Source: Triticum aestivum (taxonomy: Eukaryota > Streptophyta > Magnoliopsida > Poales > Poaceae). From it: a stretch of 64,000 nucleotides of DNA. The translations under genes were made by a program, and so were the position numbers. Below, in pieces: positions 55,144 through 64,000 of the stretch. A model generated the notes under the pieces. It had not been told where the DNA came from. It saw only the letters and a list, made by a program, of their open reading frames with translations, and made no database searches. Positions within the stretch are counted from its first letter, which is position 1, and each line of letters opens with the position of its first letter. The stretch is from NCBI RefSeq assembly GCF_018294505.1, contig NC_057810.1, forward strand, positions 207,284,113 to 207,348,112, in the 5' to 3' direction.

Positions 55144-56700
55144 TGCTACGTCTTGAGTTTGCGTTGGTTTTCCTTGAAGAGGAAAGGGTGATGCAGCAAT
55201 AGTAGCGTAAGTATTTCCCTCCGTTTTTGAGAACCAAGGTATCAATCCAGTAGGAGGCTCCTCAACAAGTCCCACAAACCTACACAAACAAACAAAGAAC
55301 TCGCAACCAACGCAATAAAGGGGTTGTCAATCCCTTCATGGCCACTTGCAAAAGTGAGATCTAATAGAGATAATAAGATAAGATAAATATATTTTTGGTA
55401 TTTTATAATATAGATGCAGAAAATAAAGATGCACATAAATGTAAATTGGAAGCAAATATGATAAGAGATAGACTCGGGGGCCATAGGTTTCACTAGAGGC
55501 TTCTCTCAAGATAGCATAAGTATTACAGTGGGTGAACAAATTACTGTCGAGCAATTGATAGAAAAGAGAATAATTATAACATTATCTAGGCATTATCATG
55601 TATATAGGCATCACGTCCGCAACAAGTAGACCGATTCCTGCCTGCATCTACTACTATTACTCCACACATCGACCGCTATCCATCATGCATCTAGAGTATT
55701 AAGTTCATAAGAACAGAGTAACGCATTAAGCAAGATGACATGATGTAGAGGGATAAACTCAAGCAATATGATATAAACCCCATCTTTTTATCCTCGATGG
55801 CAACAATACAATACGTGTCTTGCAACCCTTTCTGTCACTGGGTAAGAACACCGCAAGATTGAACCCAAAGCTAAGCACTGCTCCCATGGCAAGAAAGATC
55901 AATCTAGTAGGCCAAACCAAACCGATAATTCGAAGAGACTTGCAAAGATAACTCAATCATATAAAAGAATTTAGAGAAGATTCAATTATTATCCATAGAT
56001 AAACTTGATCGTAAACCCACAATTCATCGGATCTCGACAAACACACCGCAAAAAGAGATTACATCGAATGTATCTCCACAAGAGAGGGGGAGAATATTGT
56101 ATTGAGATCCAAAAAGAGAGAAGAAGCCATCTAGATAATAACTATGGACCTGAAGGTCTGTCGTAAACTACTCACAACTCATTGGAAGGGCTATGGTGTT
56201 GATGTAGAAGCCCTCCATGGTGGAATCCCCCTCCGGCAGAACGCCGACGACGGATCCAAGATGGGATCTCACGGATATAGAAGGTTACGGTGGTAGAAAT
56301 ATTTCTTTGGTGGCTCCCTGGATGTTTTCGGGGTATTTAGGATTATATAGGTGGAAGAAGTACGTCGGTGGCCGCCCGAGGGGCCCACGAGACAGGGGGC
56401 GCGCCCTACCCTCTTGTGGCCGCCTCGGATGCTTCTTGACTTGCATTCCAAGTCCTCTAGATCACGTTCGTTCCAAAAATCACGCTCCCGAAGGTTTCAT
56501 TCCGTTTGGACTCCGTTTGATATTCCTTTTCTTCGAAATACTGAAATAGGCAAAAAAACAACAATACGGGCTAGGCCTCCGGTTAGTAGGTTAGTCCCAA
56601 AAATGATAATAATGTGTAAAATTAAGCCCATAAACATCCAAAACAGGTAATATAATAGCATGGAACAATCAAAAATTATAGATACGTTGGAGACGTATCA
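55144..56700 (-). repeat. 3' LTR of element E (left)
   Basis: TGCTACGTCTTGAG ... GGAGACGTATCA. Minus-strand TATA-like CTATATAATC at 56341-56350, hairpin sequence about 56371-56425 upstream of it. Confidence 0.93.
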
Positions 56701-59581
56701 AGCATCCCCAAGCTTAATTCCTGCTCGTCCTCGAGTAGGTAAATGATAAAAACAGAATTTTTTATGTGGAATGCTACCTAGCATAATTCTCAATATAATT
56801 TTCTTTAATGTAGCATGAATGTTCAGATCCAAATGACTCAAGATAAAAGCTTATAAAACATAAACATAATAACACTTCAAAGCATACTAACAAATAATCA
56901 TGTCCTATGAAAATAACATAGCCAAAGAAAGCTTATCCCTACAAAATCATATGGTTAGGCCATACTTAATTTTCATTACACAAAATACTCCCATCATGCA
57001 CAACCCCGATGACGAGCCGAGCAATTGGTTCATACATTTTAACGTGCTTCAGCTTTTCAACTCTTACCCAATACATGAGCGCAAGCCATGGACATAGCAC
57101 TATGGTGGTCTAATTTGGTGGTTGTGAGGACAAAAAGTGGGAGAAGATAGTCTCACATCAACTAGGCGTATCAACGGGCTATGGAGATGCCCATCAATAG
57201 ATATCAATGTGAGTGAGTAGGGATTACCATGCAACGGATGCACTAGAGGTATAAATATATGATAGCTCAACAAAAGAAACTAAGTGGGTGTGCATCCAAC
57301 TTGCTTGCTCACGAAGACCTAGGGCATTTTGAGGAAGCCCATTATTGGAATATACAAGCCAAGTTCTATAATGAAAAATTCCCACTAGTATATGAAAGTG
57401 ACAACATATGAGACTCTCTATCATGAAGATCATGGTGCTATTTTTGAAGCACAAGTGTGGCAAAAGAGATAGTAGCAATTGTCCCTTCTCTCTTTTTATC
57501 TCATTTTTTCTTTCTTTTTTTTCCTTTTTCTTTTTCCCTTTTTTTCTTTTCCCTATTTTTTTCTTTTCCCTTTTTTTTCTTTTTCTTTGTGGGCTTCTTT
57601 GGCCTCTTTTATTTTTATAAAGTCCGAAGTCCCATCCCGACTTGTGGGGGATAGTCTTCATCATCCTTTCCTCACTGGGACAATGCTCTAATAATGAAGA
57701 TCATCACACTTTTATGGATTTACAACTCAAGAATTACAACTCAAAGCTAGAACAAAATATGACTCTATATGAATGCCTCCGGCGATGTACCGGGATATGC
57801 AATGAATCAAGAGTGACATGTATGAAAATTATGAAGGTGGCCTTGCCACAAATACGATGTCAACTACATGACCATGCAAAGAGCAATATGACAATGATGA
57901 AACGTGTCATAATAAACGGAACGGTGGAAAGTTGAATGGCAATATATCTCAGAATGGCTATGGAAATGCCATAATAGGTAGGTATGGTGGCTATTTTGAG
58001 GAAGGTAAATAATGGGTTTATGCTACCGGCAAAAATTGCACGGTAAAATAGAGGCTAGCTAAGTGGATGGATGAGTGTGCGTATATCCATGGACTCACAT
58101 TAGTCATAAAGAACTCATATACTTATTGCAAAAATCTACACCAACCTCGAAGCAAAGTACTACTACACATGCCCCAAGAGGGATAGATTGGTAGGAAAAA
58201 TCTATCGCTCGTCCCCGACTGCCACTCATAAGGAAGACACTCAAAAGAGCACCTCATGCAATAAATTTGTCACACAACTTTTACCATACGTGCATGCTAC
58301 GAGACTTGCCAATTTCAACAAAAGTATTTCTCAATTTCATAATTATCCACTAGCATGCCCCTAACATTACTACCTTTATATCACAAAACATTTATCAAGC
58401 ATCAAATTGATCCTAGCATCTAATTCACTTTCTATGATAGTTTTTATTATACCCAACTTGGATGCTCATCATTCTAGGACCAAATTCATAACCAAGGCAA
58501 ATACCATGATGTTCTAAGAGACTCTCAAAATAATATAAGTGAAGCATGAGAGACTAGCAATTTCTTCAAAATTAATCCACCGCCATGCTCTAAAAAATAT
58601 AAGTGAAGTACTAGAGCAAAAACTATCAAGCTCAAAAGATATAAGTGAAGCACATAGAGTATTCTAATAAATTCTAATCAAGTAGGCTTCTCCCAAAAGG
58701 TGTGTACAGCAAGGATGATTGTGGTAAACTAAAAATCAAATACTAATATAATACATGACGCTCCAAGCAAAACACATATCATGTGGCGAATAAAAATATA
58801 GCTCCAAGTAAAGTTACCAATGAACGAAGACGAAAGAGGGGATGCCTTCCCAGGGCATCCCCAAGCTTAGGCTTTTGGCCATCCTTGAATATCTTGGGGT
58901 GCCTTGGGAATACCCAAGCTTAAGCTTTTGCCACCCTTTTTTCCATAGTCCATAAAAGCTTTACCCAAAACTTGAAAACTTTCACAACACAAAACTCAAC
59001 AGGAAATCTTATAAGCTCCGTTAGTGAAAGAAAACAAAACCACCACATAAGGTACTGTAATGAACTCATTCTTTATTTATTTTGGTGTTAAACCTACTGT
59101 ATTCCAAGTTCTCTATGGTTCATACCCTTATATACTAGCCATAGATGCATCAAAATAAGCAAACAACACACGAAAGGCAGAATCTGTCAAAAACAGAACA
59201 GTCTGTAGCAATCTGTAACTAACGCAAACTTCTGGAACCTTAAAAATCCTACCAAAATAGGAAGTCCTAAACAATTTGTTTATTGATCATCAGCAAAACG
59301 AATTAATGCAAAATCCGTTCCTGTGATTTACTGATTTTTTCTCGTGAGCGCAAAGTTTCTGTTTTTCAGCAGAATCAAATCAACTATCATCATAGGTTAT
59401 CCTATAGGTTCTACTTGGCACAAACACTAATTAAAAGATAAAAACACATATAAACAGAAAGTATAAACAAAATTTAACACTAAACAGGAACAAAAACAAA
59501 GAACATAAAGAAAATTGGGTTGCCTCCCAACTAGCGCTATCGTTTAACGCCCCTAGCTAGGTATTGAGATTTCAATGATGC
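56701..59581 (-). other. Non-coding interior of element E
   Basis: Homologous to 4731-5244 and 31106-33424 of B and uninterrupted at the point where H entered B (57210-57222). Purine-tract-like motifs lie at 56701-56715, 58854-58870 and 58907-58922 (minus strand CTAAGCTTGGGGATGCC or close). It contains the pyrimidine tract 57504-57588. Hydrophobic open frames over that tract are an effect of the repeat. No gene. Confidence 0.75.
57504..57588. repeat. 85-nt polypyrimidine tract
   Basis: C/T only except one A (57555) on the plus strand, so a long purine tract on the transcribed strand. The homologous place in B (about 31370-31455) is shorter and more mixed. Confidence 0.8.
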
Positions 59582-60932
59582 TCACATAAAAGACAAGAAT
59601 TGAAGCATAAAGAGAGCATCATAAAACATGTGACAAACACATCTAATTCTAACATATTTCCTATGCATAGGCATATTATAAGCAAACAAATTATTAAGGC
59701 AAGCAAAAACTAGCATATGCGAGGAAGAACAAAGAGATGATAGCAATCTCAACATGAAGAGATGTAATTTAGTAGCATGAAAATTTCTACAACCATATTT
59801 TCCTCTCTCATAATAATTACATGTGGGATCATAAGAAAATTCAACAAAATAGCTATCACATAACATATTCTCAACACGATCCACATGCATGCAAAGTTGA
59901 TACTCTTCCAAAATAGTGGGATTAACATTAACTAAAGTCATGACCTCTCCAAACCCACTTTTATCAAAAATTTCATAAGTTTGAACATACTCCAAATATG
60001 TGGGATCTAAAGTTGACACTCTTCCAAACCCACTTTAAATATTATTGCAATCACTATTATCAATCTCATATTCATCATGGGGCTTAAATAAATTTCCAAG
60101 ATAAGAAGAACCACCCCAATCATGATCATTGCAACAAGTAATAGGCATAGCAAAACTAGCATCCCCAAGCTTAGGGTTTTGCATATTATTAGCACAATTG
60201 ACATCAAGAGAATTTATAGTAAAATCATTGCAATCATTATCTTTATCAAAGGAACTACCAAGTATGGGTGCAATAGGAACGATTTCATGTTTAAAAAAGG
60301 AACTATAGCAAATTCATCTTCATAAATATTGGCATCATGGCCACAAGAATAGCAAGCATCATGTTCATCAAGGGATATTTCAATCAAATCATCGGAATCA
60401 TCATTATCTATAGATTCATGCATATCATTATTTTCTTCCAAAGCAACAGTCATTCTCTCAATAAATTCTACGACATAGACATTATGAGCATAGTTTTCAT
60501 AGCAATATTTAAGTATGTCAAAAAAAATTTAGATTCATAGAGAGTAATATCATAATTTTCAATCAAAGAAGAAACTTCATAAGCACCCTTATAAGCAACA
60601 AACTCTTTAATTTGTTCAATATCATAGTAACTATAAACACCCTCTGCATAAGATGATAAGATTTCATTTTCATTAAACTCACATAGGTAGGGAGGGTGTT
60701 TTTTAGGGTTCTTAGAGCAACAAGTAAAATCACAAATTTCACAAAGATTCCAAGCATAACACATCAATCTATTTATTTGATCCCATAAGAGTCTCCCTTT
60801 TTCAGACAAATAGTGACACACAAAATGAGCATGCTCATCTAAAGATTTCCCATCAACTAGGCTAGTTGGGGTTTCAGCACGAGCGCATAAGGATCAAAGA
60901 TGATCCAAGTAGAACACTTTAAGTGGATCCAT
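59582..60932 (-). pseudogene. Unrecognised ORF of element E behind its PBS
   Basis: From ATG 60932 the minus strand reads with an early TGA (about 60895-60897) and at least three later breaks. The pieces form one protein: a Cys-rich N-terminal third (WNLCEICDFTCCSKNPKKHPPYLC), an acidic middle (NDDSDDLIEISLDEHDACYSCGHD), a Tyr-rich part (YDPTCNYYERGKYGCRNFH) and a hydrophobic C-terminal tail from about 59765 down that could be membrane-associated. It occupies the gag position but does not resemble the gag-like ORF of B. I do not recognise a domain. Confidence 0.5.
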
Positions 60933-61161
60933 AACAATAGATTTTTAGCAAGCAAAGATGCAAGCACATAGAAGGCACATGGAGACACAAGCAAACAAAA
61001 AGGGCAAGCGAAAGAAAGAGGAGATTGGGAAAGAGAGGGCGAATAAAACAGCAAGGGTGAAGTGGGGGATAGGAAAACGAGAGGCAAATGGCAAATAATG
61101 TAAATGCGAGGGAGATGAGTTTGTGATGGGTAGTTGGTATGTCTTGACTTGAGCGAAGACC

Positions 61162-61178
61162 TCCCCGGCGGGGCGCCA
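61162..61178 (-). other. Altered tRNA-Asp primer-binding site of element E
   Basis: Plus-strand tccccggcggggcgcca against the expected tccccggcaacggcgcca: one base lost and bases changed in the centre. The position 11 nt from the LTR is kept. Confidence 0.8.
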
Positions 61179-61189
61179 GAAATCCTTCT

Positions 61190-62765
61190 TGCTACATCTT
61201 GAGCTTTTGTTGGTTTTCCTTGAAGAGGAAAGGGTGATGCAGCAATAGTAGCATAAGTATTTCCCTCAGTTTTTGAGAACCAAGGTATCAATCCAGTAGG
61301 AGGCTCCTCAACAACTCCCACGAACCTACACAAACAAACAAAGAACTCGCAACCAACGCAATAAAGGGGTTGTCAATCCCTTCACGACCACTTGCGAAAG
61401 TGAGATCTAATAGAGATAATAAGATAAGATAATTATATTTTTGGTATTTTATAATATAGATGCAGAAAATAAAGATGCAAATAAAAGTAAATTGGAAGCA
61501 AATATGATAAGAGATAGACCCGGGGGCCATAGGTTTCACTAGAGGCTTCTCTCAAGATAGCATAAGTATTACGATGGGTGAACAAATTACTGTCGAGCAA
61601 TTGATAGAAAAGCGAATAATTATAACGTTATCTAGGCATGATCATGTATATAGGCATCACGTCCACAACAAGTAGACCGACTCCTGCCTGCATCTACTAC
61701 TATTACTCCACACATCGACCGCTATCCAGCATGCATCTAGAGTATTAAGTTCATAAGAACAGAGTAACGCATTAAGCAAGATGACATGATGTAGAGGGAT
61801 AAACTCAAGCAATATGATATAAACCCCATCTTTTTATCCTCGATGGCAACAATACAATACGTGTCTTGCAACCCTTTCTGTCACTGGGTAAGAACACCGC
61901 AAGATTGAACCCAAAGCTAAGCACTTCTCCCATGGCAAGAAAGATCAATCTAGTAGGCCAAACCAAACCGATAATTCGAAGAGACTTGCAAAGATAACTC
62001 AATCATATAAAAGAATTCAGAGAACATTTCAATTATTATCCATAGATAAACTTGATCAAAAACCCATAATTCATCGGATCTCGACAAACACACCGCAAAA
62101 AGAGATTACATTGAATAGATCTCCACAAGAGAGGGGGACAATATTGTATTGAGATCCAAAAAGAGAGAAGAAGCCATCTAGCTAATAACTATGGCCTGAA
62201 GGTCTGTGGTAAAGTACTCACAACTCATCGAAAGGGCTATGGTGTTGATGTAGAAGCCCTCCATGGTGGAATCCCCCTCCGGCAGAACGCCGGCGACGGC
62301 TCCAAGATGGGATCTCGCGGATACAGAAGGTTACGGTGGCGGAAATATTTCTTCGGTGGCTCCCTGGATGTTTTCGGGGTATGTAGGCTTATATAGGAGG
62401 AAGAAGTACGTTGGTGGCCGCCCGAGGGGCCCACGAGACAGGGGGCGCACCCTATAGGGGAGCATGCCCTACCCTCTCGTGGCCGGCTCGGCTGTTTCTT
62501 GACTTGCACTCCAAGTCCTCTGGATCACGTTGGTTCCAAAAATCACGCTCCTGAAGGTTTCATTTCATTTGGACTCCGTTTGATATTCCTTTTATTTGAA
62601 ATACTGAAATAGGCAAAAAAAAACAACAATACGGGCTGGGCCTCCGGTTAGTAGGTTAGTCCCAAAAATGATAATAATGTGTAAAATAAAGCCTATAAAC
62701 ATCCAAAACAGGTAATATAATAGCATGGAACAATCAAAAATTATAGATACGTTGGAGACGTATCA
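61190..62765 (-). repeat. 5' LTR of element E (right)
   Basis: 1,576 bp, TGCTACATCTTGAGC ... GGAGACGTATCA. Minus-strand TATA-like CCTATATAAG at 62388-62397; hairpin arms CCACGAGA (62431-62438) and TCTCGTGG (62475-62482) upstream of it. Confidence 0.93.
62431..62482 (-). promoter_or_regulatory. GC-rich promoter hairpin in LTR of E
   Basis: Perfect 8-bp outer arms with a G/C core, 34 bp from the TATA-like box on the upstream side. The core has diverged from that of B, but the outer arms still pair. Confidence 0.55.
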
Positions 62766-62770
62766 ACCAC
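62766..62770. repeat. Target-site duplication of E, right copy (ACCAC)
   Basis: Identical to 55139-55143; element C resumes here. Confidence 0.93.
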
Positions 62771-62832
62771 CGTATCACGCAAATATCCTCTATTTTCGTT
62801 TCGAGTTGTTTCTGTTACAGATCTAGAGCACC

Positions 62833-63204
62833 ATGGCGTTGCCCTCCTTCAACAATGAAGACAAGGATGCTTGGCTATTGAAGATAGAGCTGAAAAGCGA
62901 AGAACCGGAAGAGATCAACAAGGATGAAGGGATCAAGAAGGCCATGGAGGTTCAAGCTCCGGCGGTGAAAGAAGAAGACATCCCTCAACCCTTACCTAAC
63001 CTCTTTACTCCAACTGAGACTGAAGCTTTCAAGATGATTGAGTTAGCTCGCATATAGAATAAGTATCTCTCACGGGAGAATATTTTGTTGAAGGATCATA
63101 TCGCCGGACTCAAGGGCATTATCCGCAAGTTGGAGGAGCTTTTATGCTCAATGTGCGATTATCCACCATCATCATCACCACCTCCATCACCTCCGAGGAC
63201 ATAA
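62833..63204 (+). pseudogene. Small 123-codon ORF behind pol of element C, one nonsense codon
   Basis: ATG at 62833, TAA at 63202-63204, single TAG at 63055-63057 where D has a glutamine codon. Same length as the copy in D (152-523). Starts MALPSFNNEDKDAW, then an acidic, Glu-rich stretch, a Leu-rich helical middle (ENILLKDHIAGLKGIIRKLEELL) and a Ser/Pro tail. No domain recognised. Confidence 0.62.
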
Positions 63205-64000
63205 TCACAAGGGTACGGGCACTCCCCTTGGCAACTGCCAAGCTTGGGGGAGGTTCCCCGGTATCGTATCACCATCACACTCATATCTTTACCGTTTTAT
63301 TTAGTTCGATCCTTTTAGTAGTATCTTGATCTAGTAGATTGAAGTTTTAGTATCAAGTAGTTTTGAGTTTTGCTTTGTGATCTCTTTATGTAATCGAGTC
63401 CGTGAGCTATCTATAATAAAGATTAGTGTTGAGCCAAGGGCTTTTCTATCTTGCTATGATCTTGAGAAGTAGAAAGAATAAAAACAATAAACGAGTTCAT
63501 ATTGATCTTATGGATAGTAATGGCTTCACACATAGAAATTATGAGGCATAAAAGTTGTTGAGATTTGACAAACGTAGTTTTGGTCATCGTTGCAATTAAT
63601 AGGAAGTAATAAGGAAAGAGAGGTTTTCACATACAAATATATTATCTTGGACATCTTTTATGATTGGGAAGCACTCATTAAGTATGACATGCTAAAAGAG
63701 TTGATGTTGGACAAGGAAGACAACGTAATGGTTTATGTTTTCTCACATCTCAGTTAAAGTATATTGTCATTGATCTTCCCAACATGTTGAGCTTGCCTTT
63801 CCCCATCATGCTAGCCTAATTCCTTGCAACAAGTAGAGATACTACTTGTGCTTCCAAATATCCTTAAACCCAGTTTTTGCCATGAGAGTCCACCATACCT
63901 ACCTATGGATTGAATAAGATCCTTCAAGTAAGTTGTCATGTTACAGGCAATAAAAATTGCTCTTTAAATATGGATGACTTATTAGTGCAGAGAAAATAAG
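63205..64000 (+). other. 3' untranslated region of element C, runs off the window
   Basis: Begins with GCCAAGCTTGGGGGAGG (about 63237-63253), another copy of the AAGCTTGGGG purine motif. Positions 63205-63360 match 1-151 of D inverted. No ORF beyond shadows. The 3' LTR is not reached. Confidence 0.65.

Larger units (their letters stand above)
55144..62765 (-). mobile_element. Element E: non-autonomous LTR retrotransposon, relative of B
   Basis: LTRs 55144-56700 (1,557 bp) and 61190-62765 (1,576 bp), same family as B. The damaged PBS lies next to the right LTR, so E runs minus. The interior, about 4.5 kb, has a decayed ORF behind the PBS and a non-coding part homologous to B. No RT or integrase. 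It shares LTR ends and PBS type with the C/D family it sits in. Confidence 0.92.
39577..64000 (+). mobile_element. Element C: Athila-like Gypsy retrotransposon, full set of domains, inactivated
   Basis: 5' LTR, tRNA-Asp PBS, gag, protease, RT, RNase H, integrase, hairpin, small ORF and 3' untranslated region in order; the 3' LTR lies beyond the window. Integrase after RNase H makes it Gypsy. The tRNA-Asp PBS and the protein motifs (GDGTLHPDLHLIFVDEVC, YHPQSSGQVELSNRE) fit the Athila lineage. It is interrupted by G at 41990 and E at 55143, each with clean TSDs. Pol carries several stops and frameshifts and two catalytic substitutions, so it is no longer active. Confidence 0.92.

Noticed and set aside
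57408..57691. Very hydrophobic Phe/Leu-rich small ORFs that look like membrane peptides
   Set aside because: They are translations of the TTTCTTTT tract in three frames.
1..64000. CRISPR arrays, bacterial operons, rRNA
   Set aside because: No regularly spaced short repeats, no ribosome-binding sites or operon-like gene packing; everything is of plant retroelement type.

Overview
The window looks like intergenic DNA from a very large, repeat-rich grass genome, most likely Triticeae (wheat, Aegilops or barley type). It is built almost entirely of nested LTR retrotransposons. I see no host gene, tRNA, rRNA or CRISPR array. The call rests on direct reading: long terminal repeats, 5-bp target-site duplications (TSDs), tRNA primer-binding sites (PBSs) and retroelement protein motifs. 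The Triticeae assignment is inferred from the style of the elements, not from a search.

Layout (letters are mine). D (1-2681, minus) is an internally gutted Athila-like Gypsy element that runs off the left edge. F (2682-3154 and 36042-39576, minus) is the oldest visible layer, a Tat-type Gypsy element of which mainly the antisense extra-ORF side is seen. B (3155-36036, minus, TSD TGAGG) is a non-autonomous LTR element inserted inside F's extra ORF. H (5250-31100, minus, TSD GTGAG) is a Gypsy element with unusually long (about 4.1 kb) LTRs, inserted in B. A Sirevirus/Maximus-type Copia element (9194-22973, plus) sits inside H's left LTR. Its LTRs are almost identical, so it is the youngest layer. 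C (39577 to beyond 64000, plus) is a full but inactivated Athila-like Gypsy element. It contains G (41991-51061, minus, TSD CCCAT), a Tat-type element with gag-protease but no reverse transcriptase or integrase, and E (55144-62765, minus, TSD ACCAC), a relative of B.

Functional content. The Copia element has an intact 1,040-residue pol (protease, integrase, RT, RNase H), a separate gag, and a large extra coding region between pol and the 3' LTR preceded by a promoter-like segment of its own. C has gag, protease, RT, RNase H and integrase, all broken by stops, frameshifts and two altered catalytic residues. G carries, antisense to its own gag, a gene with four intact GT-AG introns. B and E are parasites in form: they share LTR termini, the tRNA-Asp PBS and a GC-rich promoter hairpin with the autonomous C/D family but carry unrelated, decayed coding cassettes.

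The most interesting items are the intron-bearing antisense gene of G, a GC-rich hairpin placed just upstream of the TATA box in several LTRs and copied again behind pol, the internal promoter-like segment of the Copia element, the cassette exchange between B and E, and a cluster of single-base losses in one LTR of H that may be an assembly artefact.
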